64,000 bases of DNA from JACKAQ01 sp020634975 [NCBI: Calditrichia bacterium] (GCA_020634975.1 JACKAQ010000001.1:2170001-2234000); one strand, 5' to 3'; positions 37,093 to 46,546 are shown, counted from the first letter of the stretch. The notes: generated by a model from the letters alone, not told the origin. Numbers and translations: made by a program.

Positions 37093-37305
37093 TCAGGTAA
37101 AGCCGCTGCTGCTGCCACAGCCGCAACCGGGGGCGTTGCCGGAAGCACTCGTGCTGCTAAATCCGGCAGATGCAAAAGTTGAGAACAGTTTTTCGGTTTG
37201 TTCGCTGCCGCAGTTGTCGCATTTCACAGGTTCAGTTTGGGAAGAGTAAACCAGTTTCTCGAATTTTTCATCGCATTCGGTGCAGCGATATTCAAATAGT
37301 GGCAT
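37093..37305 (-). CDS. FmdB-type zinc ribbon protein
   Basis: The 70-residue protein starts MPLFEYRCTECDEKFE and has a second CDNCGS knuckle, giving the CxxC...CxxC zinc ribbon of FmdB/CxxC regulatory proteins. It ends in a Ser/Gly/Cys-rich tail, NAPGCGCGSSSGFT, found in many members. The role is unclear, perhaps transcriptional. TGGAGA precedes the start, and the in-frame extension to 37338 has no supporting site. Confidence 0.85.
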   Translation of the reverse strand: MPLFEYRCTECDEKFEKLVYSSQTEPVKCDNCGSEQTEKLFSTFASAGFSSTSASGNAPGCGCGSSSGFT

Positions 37306-37374
37306 TTTTTTTCTCCAAAAATTATCTACGTAAAGCATTGAAATTATTGTAAATTCACAGCTTTTTTACGGGTG

Positions 37375-37800
37375 CTACTGAAGCTTTGGTTCTTCCTCTT
37401 TCAGAAAATTGAATTCGATTGACCAGCAGCGATCCATCACCACATCCAGCCCGCCGGCCAATGCAATCTGTGCTGCTTTGTCGTTGATAATGCCCAACTG
37501 CAGCCACAAACCTTTCGCGCCGATTTGCACGGCTTGTTCCGCAATCGGTTCGGTTACTTCCGCCGGACGAAACACGTTTACCAAGTCTACTTTTTCGGGA
37601 ATATCCAATAGCGACGGATAACATTTTTCACCCAAAATTTCGTCCTGCCCGGGATTGACAGGAATGACTTTATAGCCTTTACGCTGCATTTTTTTGGCGA
37701 CGCTGTTGCTCGCTCTGTCCGGGTTTGGTGAAAGTCCCACAACGGCAATCGTGCGGTATTCGCGCAAAACAAAATCGATGTTTTCGTTTACTTTTTTCAT
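37375..37800 (-). CDS. CoA-binding domain protein (YccU-like)
   Basis: The 141-residue protein is a single Rossmann CoA-binding domain with IAVVGLSPNPDRASNSVAKKM and VNVFRPAEV, matching the YccU family. It probably binds CoA or a related nucleotide; its cellular role is not established. Starts at 37800 (MKKVNEN) and 37809 (MVIMKK) are both plausible; AGGGG lies close to the latter. Confidence 0.85.
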   Translation of the reverse strand: MKKVNENIDFVLREYRTIAVVGLSPNPDRASNSVAKKMQRKGYKVIPVNPGQDEILGEKCYPSLLDIPEKVDLVNVFRPAEVTEPIAEQAVQIGAKGLWLQLGIINDKAAQIALAGGLDVVMDRCWSIEFNFLKEEEPKLQ

Positions 37801-37976
37801 GATAACCATTGACCCCTTTTGCTATTTTTAATTCACAGATGTTGTGAAAATCATGTATTAACATCTGTACATATTTGATGATTGGCGCCTTTGGGCGTTA
37901 CCAGGAAAATTAAAAAAGTTGAACATTTCACAAACGAAAACGGAGGGAACACGTTTGTTTGTGATGCCCTAAAAGA

Positions 37977-38864
37977 TCATTTTTTACGAATCATGTGTTG
38001 GGTTTGGCGAAGCTCCTCGCGCATTTGCGCCAGCATTTCCTGTTGCTCAGCCATCGATTTTTGGTGCATGTCTATCATTTCCTGATGCATTTTGCTGACC
38101 ATTCGTTCCAGCCGGTAGGTGTTGTCAACAGTCATTTCGTCCACAAAAACGGCGTTTGCCAGCGATACACCCAAAATTCCGCCGATCATCACCGAAACGA
38201 TAAAATAGCCGCGCAGCAATCCCAATTGCCAGGAAAGCGCTTTCCCTTCTGTAAGCGAATCGGGAATTTCGTACCAGCCTTCGATAGTGAACACTTTAAG
38301 TAATGAATATGCGGAGCGCAGCGGATTGCCAAAATATTCCGGCGAGAGATCGCTGAACAGCATTGTCGCGCCGATGGACAGCGCCAGGTTAAGAATAATC
38401 AGTGCAAAAAATATCCCGACGGACGCCCGGAGTGCCCGTTTTACGCCGGTAATCAAATGCTGGATGTTCGGAATAAAACGCAGCAGCCGGAAAAAGCGAA
38501 ACAACCGTCCCAACCGCAAAATCGAAACCGCCAGAAATGCGTCCATATGCTGCGCCGGGAAAAACGGCATGAGCAGCGAGGGGAAACTGGCGACCAGCAC
38601 CGCAAAGTCGAAACGATTCCAACCGGATGAAAAATAGCCTTTTAGACCCAAAATGCGAATTTTTAGAATTGCTTCGATCAAAAAATAAACAATGCAACCG
38701 TAATCGATCCACACTAATACGCCGCTGGTTTGCTGCCGAATGGTTGGAAACTCGTCGAAAAACAGCACCAGTGTGTTCAGTAAAATCACCAACATTACGT
38801 TGTATTCGTTGGTGAACAATTCCAGAAACCGGTTGGAACGTTTGGCAGTCGGTAGTGTGCTCAT
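37977..38864 (-). CDS. Voltage-gated cation channel, BacNav type
   Basis: The 295-residue protein has six membrane helices. S4 carries five arginines at every third position (R117, R120, R123, R126, R129). The pore has TIEGW at 193-197, matching the TLESW-type filter of bacterial sodium channels. The last roughly 45 residues form a Gln/Met-rich coiled coil, as in BacNav tetramers. It should form a homotetrameric voltage-gated channel for Na+, though the I/G changes in the filter leave Ca2+ possible. The start at 38864 is favoured over 38888, which would add eight residues. Confidence 0.85.
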   Translation of the reverse strand: MSTLPTAKRSNRFLELFTNEYNVMLVILLNTLVLFFDEFPTIRQQTSGVLVWIDYGCIVYFLIEAILKIRILGLKGYFSSGWNRFDFAVLVASFPSLLMPFFPAQHMDAFLAVSILRLGRLFRFFRLLRFIPNIQHLITGVKRALRASVGIFFALIILNLALSIGATMLFSDLSPEYFGNPLRSAYSLLKVFTIEGWYEIPDSLTEGKALSWQLGLLRGYFIVSVMIGGILGVSLANAVFVDEMTVDNTYRLERMVSKMHQEMIDMHQKSMAEQQEMLAQMREELRQTQHMIRKK

Positions 38865-38989
38865 TAGCTTTTTCCGTGTTGATTGCAAATTTCGTTTGGT
38901 GGACTAAATAGTGCGAAAAATCGGGAAAATGCAAGGATTTGTTGGTTGGAATTGCGTAATTTTTGCTGGATATGCTTAATGATGTTTTT

Positions 38990-39021
38990 TGCCACGGAGT
39001 CACAGAGTGCGCGGAGGAAAT
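38990..39021. repeat. Single arm of dispersed CGCAGAGA-type repeat
   Basis: The sequence GCCACGGAGTCACAGAGTGC then GCGGAGGAAAT has the same roughly 10-base period as the arms near 9.2, 28.4 and 63.8 kb. No facing partner is evident here. Confidence 0.5.
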
Positions 39022-39091
39022 CAAACAAAAATTTCTGAAGATGAGATACGCTGTGTTTGATAAATTCAATTTATAAAAGCCGGGAGAATAA

Positions 39092-39748
39092 ATGCCCAAA
39101 ACATTAGCCGCAGCGCTGCCGGAATATTTACCCACGTTGCCATTCTTTAAAAAAATGCAGATTGCGGATGTGTTTTTGCTTGCAGATGACGTGATGTTTT
39201 CCCGGCAATCGCCGGTGCAGCGGTGCCGGATCCGGACTGCAGACGGTGAGTTGTGGCTATCGGTTCCGGTGTTGCAAAAACAGCGCGGTCGCCAAAACAT
39301 TGGTGATGTGATCATCGACGAAACGCGCAACTGGCGGCAAAAACACTGGCGAAATTTGCGGCACAGCTATCAATTTTCAGCGTATTTCGATTTTTTTGCA
39401 GACGAATTTTCGGCGATGTTCGATTACAGAAGGCAGCGGTTGCTGGATGTGAATATCGCGAGCATCGAAACGCTGTGCAAATGTTTGCAACTGCTTCCGG
39501 AAATAGTGCGGGCGTCGGCAATTGCTATTCCGGAAACGGGCGGCGCGAGCGAGCGAATTGCGGAACTGACCATCGCTTGCGGCTGCGATGTGTATCTCGC
39601 CAGCCCGGGCGATCGCCGTTTTCTGGATGAAACCGCGTTCAAAAAACGCGGCATTCAACTTCAATATTTGGAGAGTGATCATTCGGAAGAAAATGTGTTT
39701 TCGGCAGTAGATGCATTGTTCCAGAAAGGTCCGGTGGCGTTGCGCTAA
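39092..39748 (+). CDS. WbqC family protein
   Basis: The 218-residue protein matches the WbqC-like family (LPEYLPTLPFFKKMQIADVFLL, shown here by LPFFKKM, RTADGELWLSVPV and YFDFFADEF). WbqC proteins occur in polysaccharide gene clusters and resemble acyl or glycosyl transfer enzymes, but the reaction is not established. No polysaccharide genes lie next to this copy. GGGAGAATAA precedes the start. Its stop shares CTAA with the convergent mlaD-like gene. Confidence 0.75.
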   Translation: MPKTLAAALPEYLPTLPFFKKMQIADVFLLADDVMFSRQSPVQRCRIRTADGELWLSVPVLQKQRGRQNIGDVIIDETRNWRQKHWRNLRHSYQFSAYFDFFADEFSAMFDYRRQRLLDVNIASIETLCKCLQLLPEIVRASAIAIPETGGASERIAELTIACGCDVYLASPGDRRFLDETAFKKRGIQLQYLESDHSEENVFSAVDALFQKGPVALR

Positions 39749-40707
39749 AACAGCTCGAATTTCACGTATCGACCGGGACGTTTTTTCATATCCGTCGTCA
39801 GTGAGTCGAGCGAACGGGTGAGGCTGACCAGCGTTTCGTATAATTTCGGGTCGTTCAGCAATGCCGCGACGGTTCCGCCGTGCTGCATTTTATACATTAG
39901 TGAATCCGCATTTGCCGCCATCGATTTGATTTTTGTGTAAAATTCCGCATCATTTTTCAATTGCGCAAAAGTGCCTTTGCCGTTGTTGAGGCTATCCAGC
40001 AGCGATTCCAGATTTTTGGAACTGTTGCTGAGGCTGGCATACAGCGTGGTGTCCTGCATCAATTTGCCGAGCGTGCCTTTGCCGTTATCGATGCTGGCAG
40101 TGATGCGGTCCATCCGCCGGATGATGTTGCCGATATCCCGCCCGGTTTCCCGGTCAACCAGCAATTTGCCGAGCGCGCCGCGTCCCTCCATTGCGTATGT
40201 GGTCAGCGAGTCGGTATTTCTGAGCACATTTCGCAACTCGACGATAATTTCTGCGGCTTCATCAAAAAATTCGTATGGGTCAACGCCGGCATCGCTGTTG
40301 ATGTATTCGCCTTCCTCCAAAGTGGGGTCGCCGGGTCTGCCGATGGTGATATCCACATATTTATCCCCCAAAATTCCCAGCGTTTTGATCATGGCGATGG
40401 AAGAATTGGTGATATCATCTTTATAATCCCGGTCGATTTTCAGCTCGATATTGACGCCGCGTTTTCCGGGTTCGTTGATAATTTTCATGTTACCAACAAC
40501 ACCAACCTTTAATCCGGACAGCGTGATAAATGCACCGCGATTAAGTCCTTGCGCATTTGGCAAGTGCATGTAAATATTATATTTGGCGTCGAAAAATTTT
40601 TGGTTGGATGCAACAATGTAAAACACAAACACCGTGAGAAACAGCGCCAGCGCAACCATCAAATAAACGCCGAGGGAGATATTTCGATCTTTTTTTGCAA
40701 AAGCCAT
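39745..40707 (-). CDS. mlaD: MlaD-like MCE protein of phospholipid transporter
   Basis: The 320-residue protein has an N-terminal membrane helix, an MCE domain (about 45-125, with LPNAQGLNRGAFITLSGLKVG) and long C-terminal helices with TLGKLMQD-type repeats, ending GRYVKFELF. It is the periplasmic substrate-binding subunit that forms a hexameric ring for phospholipid movement. It is the third gene of the mlaE-mlaF-mlaD operon read on the minus strand. The ATG at 40707 is used; a TTG lies four codons earlier. Confidence 0.85.
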   Translation of the reverse strand: MAFAKKDRNISLGVYLMVALALFLTVFVFYIVASNQKFFDAKYNIYMHLPNAQGLNRGAFITLSGLKVGVVGNMKIINEPGKRGVNIELKIDRDYKDDITNSSIAMIKTLGILGDKYVDITIGRPGDPTLEEGEYINSDAGVDPYEFFDEAAEIIVELRNVLRNTDSLTTYAMEGRGALGKLLVDRETGRDIGNIIRRMDRITASIDNGKGTLGKLMQDTTLYASLSNSSKNLESLLDSLNNGKGTFAQLKNDAEFYTKIKSMAANADSLMYKMQHGGTVAALLNDPKLYETLVSLTRSLDSLTTDMKKRPGRYVKFELF

Positions 40708-40746
40708 AATTTTTTCCAATAACTGTTGATGGATTTCGTTGCCGGA

Positions 40747-41475
40747 TTAATCGCAGTTTCCGCTGACATCCGGTGCAAAATCGTATCCGTACCAATTGTG
40801 AATATCCGAGATGGGTTCACCATCGTAAACAATTTGACCGTCGCGCAGCAACATCATCCGGTGAACGATGTCCAGAAAATAATGAATTTCGTGGGTGACG
40901 ATGATGGACGTCACGTTGTTTTTGTGAAGCTCCGTGATCGTGTCCACCACGCGTTGCGACGAAATCGGGTCCAGTCCCGCTGTCGGTTCGTCATACAGCA
41001 GGCATTTGGGATGTTTGATTGCCGCACGGGCAATGGACACCCGTTTGCGCATGCCGCCGCTGAGCTGTGCGGGATAATAATCCAAAAAATCGCGTAAGCC
41101 CAAATTTCCCAATTCGTTACAGACTTCTTTTTTGACCTCATCCTCGGGCATTTTCAGGCCTTCGCGGAGATAAAAACCGACGTTTTCTTCCACGGTCAGC
41201 GAGTCGAACAGCGCGCCATCCTGAAACACAATCCCGAATCGCCGGCGTATGCGCAGCAAATCTTTTTCACGCATGTGGGTGATATCCTGCCCGTCGATCA
41301 GCACCTGCCCCTGATCGGGACGCAACAAGCCCATTACCAGTTTGAGGATGGTGCTTTTGCCGCTGCCGCTGCCGCCAACGAGCAGCAGCAACTCGCCTTC
41401 CTTTACAAAAAAGCTGAGTTGATCGAGCACTTTTCGATCACTTAAATATAGCGTAACGTCTTTAAATTCAATCAT
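40747..41475 (-). CDS. mlaF: MlaF-like ABC ATPase of phospholipid transporter
   Basis: The 242-residue ATPase has Walker A GGSGSGKST, Q-loop FQDGALFDSLTV, signature LSGGMRKRV, Walker B CLLYDEPTAGLDP and the H-loop VTHE, all intact. FQDGALFDSLTVEENV is typical of MlaF/Mkl ATPases. It drives lipid transport by the MlaE permease. It sits six bases after mlaE and 39 bases before mlaD. Confidence 0.92.
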   Translation of the reverse strand: MIEFKDVTLYLSDRKVLDQLSFFVKEGELLLLVGGSGSGKSTILKLVMGLLRPDQGQVLIDGQDITHMREKDLLRIRRRFGIVFQDGALFDSLTVEENVGFYLREGLKMPEDEVKKEVCNELGNLGLRDFLDYYPAQLSGGMRKRVSIARAAIKHPKCLLYDEPTAGLDPISSQRVVDTITELHKNNVTSIIVTHEIHYFLDIVHRMMLLRDGQIVYDGEPISDIHNWYGYDFAPDVSGNCD

Positions 41476-41481
41476 TTGTCA

Positions 41482-42252
41482 TCAATAAAAACTTAATATG
41501 GTTTTGGTAAGAATAAAATCCAGCAACAGCACAGAAATTGAGGTAAGCATTACCGTTAGCGTTGCGGCTTTGCCCAGCCCGACCGTTCCGCCGGAAACAT
41601 GATACCCAAAATAACACCCGACTAATCCGATAAATAAGCCGTAAAACGGCGGTTTGATAGCGCCGATCACCAAATCTTTTATCAGTAATCCGGATTGGAT
41701 GGAAATCCAGAAAAATTCTGAATCGATGCCCATCCACATAACTGCAGCAAACCAGCCGGCGATAATGCCGCAAACATCGGCAATGATGGTGATGGGAAGC
41801 ATGAGCAGCAGCGAAGCGTAAACGCGTGGAACAACCAGCCGGTGGATCGGATCGATACCAAAGGCGCGCAGCGCTTCAATTTGTTCGGACAACCGCATGT
41901 TGCCGAGTTCCGAAACAAGCTTTGCGCCGCTGCGCCCAGCTAACATCAGCCCGGTGATGGTTGGGCCGATTTCGCGGATCACCGTAATCGAAACCATCCG
42001 CCCCAGCATTAGTTTTGCGCCAAACAACTCCAGTTTTTTGCCCCATTCCAGCGTTAGCACCATACCGATGCTCATCGATGCAATCAACACCAGCGGTAAC
42101 GCCTGAATGCCCATAATGTGGATTTGCTCCATTGTATCCTGGCGATGACGCCAGATATATCGGAATCCGGACAATACTTTGGAAGAAAATTTGGAAAAAT
42201 CCCAAACGCCCCGGGCGATGGTCGTAATTTTTGGCGGCAATTTTATGGTCAA
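41482..42252 (-). CDS. mlaE: MlaE-like permease of phospholipid transporter
   Basis: The 256-residue permease has five or so membrane helices and the MlaE motifs REIGPTITGLMLAGRSGAK and LGNMRLSEQIEALRAFGIDP. I place the start at a TTG (42252) because GGAG lies five bases upstream and the resulting length matches the usual 255-265 residues; the frame upstream to 42390 shows no protein-like character. It is the first gene of the mlaEFD operon and transports lipids across the inner membrane. Confidence 0.88.
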   Translation of the reverse strand: MTIKLPPKITTIARGVWDFSKFSSKVLSGFRYIWRHRQDTMEQIHIMGIQALPLVLIASMSIGMVLTLEWGKKLELFGAKLMLGRMVSITVIREIGPTITGLMLAGRSGAKLVSELGNMRLSEQIEALRAFGIDPIHRLVVPRVYASLLLMLPITIIADVCGIIAGWFAAVMWMGIDSEFFWISIQSGLLIKDLVIGAIKPPFYGLFIGLVGCYFGYHVSGGTVGLGKAATLTVMLTSISVLLLDFILTKTILSFY

Positions 42253-42433
42253 AGCGACTCCAGAAAACTCGGTGGTTGTTATCCCGTTTCGGATATCAAA
42301 GATAGCAGTGAAATAGTATTGCTGCAATACTATTGATGATATTGCGCAGTTTTGGTTACGAGCACGACGATCAATTGTCGCAATCGTCAAAATTTACGAA
42401 AGGATACCCAAAAAGATGTCTCTTTTTTCACAA

Positions 42434-42463
42434 AAAAACGGGCAAAAATATTCACCCGTTTTT
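42434..42463 (-). terminator. Terminator of the hybrid kinase gene
   Basis: AAAAACGGG and CCCGTTTTT form a 9-base stem with a 12-base loop. On the minus strand the stem continues into a T run. It lies 24 bases after the stop at 42487. Confidence 0.8.
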
Positions 42464-42486
42464 GTCGCTCTAAACAATTGTTTTTA

Positions 42487-44205
42487 TTAATTATTTGATT
42501 GGATGGCTTCGGAAAAGCGGCGGACCAGCTCCGGGTAACGCGCCATGGTTTCGTTCATTTCCTCGATCTGGAAGCTGCTGGCGTAGCCGGCAACCTGTTC
42601 ACCCCAAATCTGTAATGGTTCGATGCGCAACTCGGTACCGATTTTCTGGATAACTTCGCCGAACCGTTGGATATCGGTGGTAATCATCGTTTCGAAAGTA
42701 GATTCCCATTTTTTCATGATGGGGTTTTCCAACTTGTCCAGCAGCATCTGCAAACGTTTCCGGTCGTGGGGTTGAATTTGCGCGGAGAAAAAGCGATCGC
42801 CCCAATTGGTCGCTTCCGCCGGTTTTTGCGCCGGCTGCGTTTCGGGTTCCACCGGTGATGAAGGTTGATTTTTAGCAATGAGCACATCCGGTAAAGTAAT
42901 GGTAAATTTCGAGCCAACGCCCTCTTTGCTGGATACGCTAATCTGCCCTTTCATCGCTGTAACCAACCGTTTAGCGATGGTTAAGCCAAGACCAACACCT
43001 TCGTGGCTGCGCGCATCGCTGTAGGTTTGCTGTGTAAACGCTTCGAAAATGCGGGTGAGATGATTTTTGGGAATGCCCAATCCCGTATCTTCTACGCTAA
43101 TGGAAATAGCAACGGATTTCGGGCGTTTTTCGTCTATTGTGCAGCGCGCTGTCAATTTGATGCTACCGGTTTTGGTAAATTTGACGGCGTTCCCCACCAG
43201 ATTCACCAAAATTTGCCGCAACCTGCGACTGTCCAGCATCAGGCTGTCGGGTGTTTTTTCATCAAAAGCCAAACTGAAAACCAGCTGTTTTTGGCTGGCA
43301 ACCGGACGATACATTTCTTCGATGCCGTTCATGATTTGTTTTAACGATGCGGCTTCGTATTCAATTTCCAGCTGCCCGTTTTCCATTTTGGAGATGTCCA
43401 GAATATCGTTCAGCAATGTGATCAGCGATTGTCCGCTGGATTTGATAGCGGCGACATATTCCGCCGGTTTGCCATCGTTAAAATGCGGCTTCAGCAAATC
43501 CGAAAAGCCTAAAATTGCGTTGAGCGGCGTGCGCAATTCGTGACCCATTACGCTCAAAAATTCGCTACGAACCTTTTGGGCGGCAGCCGCAGCAGCGGCT
43601 TTTTCGGTTTCTTTTTGGGCTTGCTTTGTTTTTTCGAGAGCGATTTTCAGTTCACGGGTGCGTTTTTCAACTTTGGCATCCAGGTTTTGGATGAGGTCGC
43701 GCAGTTCGTTTTGCAGTTCCCATTTTGTAGTCATCGAAATCGCCATTTGCTGAATGGCGATGCGGTTGAACGGCTTTTGCAGGAACATCAATTTATCGGT
43801 TTTCCCGTAAATTTTGATGATGCTATCCCAGCTGTAATCCGAATAAGCGGAGCAAATGATAATTTCTGTGTTCGGGTATTTTTCCCAAATTTTTTGGACG
43901 GCCACAATCCCGTCCATTCCCGGCGGCATCCGTACATCCATAAAAAGCAGGGCATAGGGATTGTTCTCGGCATTTGCTGCAGCTACTTTTTTGATGGCTT
44001 CTTCGCCGCTGTATGCGTGTTCAATGGTATAGCTGACAATCGGGCTCATGTCATTTTTTGAATCCTTTTCGCTATTGCCAAACAGCTCGGAATCCAGATC
44101 GTCCAACTCCTGATTGCCAATCTGGTTCTGCCCTAAAATAGACTCGATATCTTCGTGAATCGCGGAGTTATCATCAGTTATCAGTATGCGATACGAGCTT
44201 GACAT
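42487..44205 (-). CDS. Response-regulator/histidine-kinase hybrid with HPt-like tail
   Basis: The 572-residue protein has a receiver domain with D90 (FMDVRMPPGMDG) and K144, and about 35 extra residues between its first helix and second strand. A coiled coil (165-212), HisKA with H222 (GHELRTPL), and HATPase_c with N339, DTGLGIP (373-379) and GVGLGL (403-408) follow. Residues 468-572 form a helical region like the HPt fold but without the phosphoacceptor His. No membrane helix is present, so it is cytoplasmic. It lies 77 bases after another kinase gene and may receive phosphate from it. Confidence 0.88.
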   Translation of the reverse strand: MSSSYRILITDDNSAIHEDIESILGQNQIGNQELDDLDSELFGNSEKDSKNDMSPIVSYTIEHAYSGEEAIKKVAAANAENNPYALLFMDVRMPPGMDGIVAVQKIWEKYPNTEIIICSAYSDYSWDSIIKIYGKTDKLMFLQKPFNRIAIQQMAISMTTKWELQNELRDLIQNLDAKVEKRTRELKIALEKTKQAQKETEKAAAAAAAQKVRSEFLSVMGHELRTPLNAILGFSDLLKPHFNDGKPAEYVAAIKSSGQSLITLLNDILDISKMENGQLEIEYEAASLKQIMNGIEEMYRPVASQKQLVFSLAFDEKTPDSLMLDSRRLRQILVNLVGNAVKFTKTGSIKLTARCTIDEKRPKSVAISISVEDTGLGIPKNHLTRIFEAFTQQTYSDARSHEGVGLGLTIAKRLVTAMKGQISVSSKEGVGSKFTITLPDVLIAKNQPSSPVEPETQPAQKPAEATNWGDRFFSAQIQPHDRKRLQMLLDKLENPIMKKWESTFETMITTDIQRFGEVIQKIGTELRIEPLQIWGEQVAGYASSFQIEEMNETMARYPELVRRFSEAIQSNN

Positions 44206-44282
44206 GATGCCTCAATATATCCTGTTGTTTTGTAGATATTTCTTTTAATTGCTTGTTATTATAAAACTTGCCAGTTTTAAAT

Positions 44283-46364
44283 TTATACTTCTTCGTCGAT
44301 TATTTCCGGTGTTTCCTGCCCTTGTTTGGCCGCTAGCGGAAATTGCAAAACAAAGGTGGAGCCTTTGCCCAAACCTTCGCTTTCCACCCACATTCTGCCG
44401 CCCATTTCGGTAATATAATTGGCGCAACTGTGCAGCCCAAAACCGTGTCCGGTGGCTTTGGTGGTGAATCCGTGGTTGAAAATGCGTTCCACATTTTCCG
44501 GCTCAATGCCGCAGCCGCTGTCGCTGAAGCGCAGCACCAAATGTTCATTTTCGCGGTTCAGGCGAATTTTAATTTGCTTTTCATCCATCGGTGTGTCTTT
44601 CATCGCATCCTTCGCGTTGCGGAAAAGGTTTACGATGATGTGAATCAGTTTGGTGCGTTGCAACGGCACTTCAGGAATATCATCTTCGTATTCTTCGATC
44701 AGTTCGATGTGGTGGCGATCGGTGGTGTCGCCCTGCAACCGCAGCGCATCGTCGATTACTTGCGGCAGATACAGATTTTCCGAAAGCATGCTGCCGGTTG
44801 CGTAACTCTGTTGCGCGGCAATCACTTCGTTGATGATGTTCACTTTATCCTGCAGCCGGTGCAAGTTGCTGAAAATAACATCCTGCTCGCTTTTGATCTG
44901 GTCTTCCAGCATCATATAATATTGGATCAATTTTTTGCCTTTGGGATCGTTCGCGATAAAATGTGCCAAATTTTCCATGTTTTCGCGCAGCATATCGTTG
45001 GCTTTGTAAAGCCCGGCCATCCGCGAGTTACTCATCGTTTGCTCAATCACCGAAACGGAAGTGGTAACGCTGGTGAGCACATTTCCCACATTGTGCAGCA
45101 CGCTTGCGGCAACATCGGCCATTCCCGCACGGCGGGCAGCTTCGTTCAATTCCTGATTCAAACGTATTTTTTCGGCTTCGTCCTCTTTGCGGCGGGTGAT
45201 GTCCAGTCCGAGAACGGCAACGCCCATTACCTCGTTGTATGCAGTAATCGGGTTGAACAAATATTCGATAAACCGGGTTTTTCCGTCTGCTTCTTCTTTT
45301 GTGATAATTTGGGTAAATCGTTCGTTGGCCAGCGCCCGGTCATATAATTTTTTCCACTGTTTGCGATACGCCGGACCCTGCCGGTCATCCAGCGCATTAT
45401 CGCCCATTCCGATAAAAGCGCCGCGTTTTTCCGCTGACCACTGGAAGGGTTTGTTGCAGATCAAAATTTCGTATTGCCGGTCGATCGACCAGATTTCACC
45501 GGAAAAATTGTCCAGAATTGCCATCAACCGGGCTTCCTGCCGGCGCATGGTTTCATAAGTTTTTTCCTGTTTCAGGTTCACTTCTTCCAACCGGGTTTTT
45601 TGCTCAAGAATTTCTTCGTTTTGGGTTTGCAGCCGTTGGTTTACGCTTTCCATCGTACTGTTGATGCGCTGGATGTTATACACCATCCGGTTAAACGATT
45701 TGGCGAGATACCCCAATTCATCGTCCGAAGTGATATTCACGCGGTGGTTAAAATCGCCTTTGGAAATGGCATTGACCACCTGAACCATTTTGCTCAACGG
45801 TTGCGTGAAAATAGTGCTCAAGCCTCCGACAAATAAAATGCTGATCACAAAAATTCCCAACGCCACAAACGCAATCAACTGACTGGTGGCTTTGGTATTT
45901 GCCTGCAACGCCACCAGCGAAAACCCCATAAACATGGTGCCCACATTCTGGTTGCGATAAACCACCGGCATCCGAAGTTTGTAAACGCCCTCATCCAGCG
46001 AAATATTTTTCTGTTCGATGATCGTGTTGTAATGCGCTTTTTCGGCCTTCTCCAGATTAAAGGTTGCCACAACATCATCGCGTTCGTTGTGCATAACAAT
46101 GTATAATAAATCCGGATTTTGCTTTACGCCGTCAAAAGAATTTTCTACCGTCTGAAAATCTTTTTTGGCGAAAGGTTTTTCGATATACGATGTCGTAATT
46201 TCTGCAATACTGTGAGTTCGGGCTTTGAGTAGCTGGAGGGCCTGTTGTTCCAGTTTGTATGGAAAAAAGATGTAAATAAACACAGAAATTACCCCGATTA
46301 CCAGACTGAACGAAACGATCAGCCGGGTTTTGATTGAGTACAACCATGGGGTTTTTTGTGCCAT
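44283..46364 (-). CDS. Membrane sensor histidine kinase with HAMP and PAS domains
   Basis: The 693-residue kinase has membrane helices at about 13-35 and 162-186 around a periplasmic sensor, then HAMP (186-238), a coiled coil, PAS (280-395), and a catalytic core. The H-box is VLHNVGNVLTS with H424, unlike the usual HELRTPL. HATPase_c has N583 (NLFRNAKDAM), DSGCGI and GHGFGL. It has no receiver, so its partner is probably the receiver-containing kinase encoded next, or a regulator elsewhere. The ligand is unknown. Confidence 0.88.
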   Translation of the reverse strand: MAQKTPWLYSIKTRLIVSFSLVIGVISVFIYIFFPYKLEQQALQLLKARTHSIAEITTSYIEKPFAKKDFQTVENSFDGVKQNPDLLYIVMHNERDDVVATFNLEKAEKAHYNTIIEQKNISLDEGVYKLRMPVVYRNQNVGTMFMGFSLVALQANTKATSQLIAFVALGIFVISILFVGGLSTIFTQPLSKMVQVVNAISKGDFNHRVNITSDDELGYLAKSFNRMVYNIQRINSTMESVNQRLQTQNEEILEQKTRLEEVNLKQEKTYETMRRQEARLMAILDNFSGEIWSIDRQYEILICNKPFQWSAEKRGAFIGMGDNALDDRQGPAYRKQWKKLYDRALANERFTQIITKEEADGKTRFIEYLFNPITAYNEVMGVAVLGLDITRRKEDEAEKIRLNQELNEAARRAGMADVAASVLHNVGNVLTSVTTSVSVIEQTMSNSRMAGLYKANDMLRENMENLAHFIANDPKGKKLIQYYMMLEDQIKSEQDVIFSNLHRLQDKVNIINEVIAAQQSYATGSMLSENLYLPQVIDDALRLQGDTTDRHHIELIEEYEDDIPEVPLQRTKLIHIIVNLFRNAKDAMKDTPMDEKQIKIRLNRENEHLVLRFSDSGCGIEPENVERIFNHGFTTKATGHGFGLHSCANYITEMGGRMWVESEGLGKGSTFVLQFPLAAKQGQETPEIIDEEV

Positions 46365-46546
46365 TCCACTTCCTTGTTACTAATTTTTTTATGCACATTC
46401 CAGTGTGCAATGAGATTATCGGTTAAATTGCGGATTCGTTTAGAGGCGTATGATTTTTAGAGCGCGCCCCGGCAGTTTTCATGCGTTGCATCAATGCCAC
46501 CTTTTTCGAGCGTTGGAAGATAAATCGGATGGGAGAAGCGAGGGGC

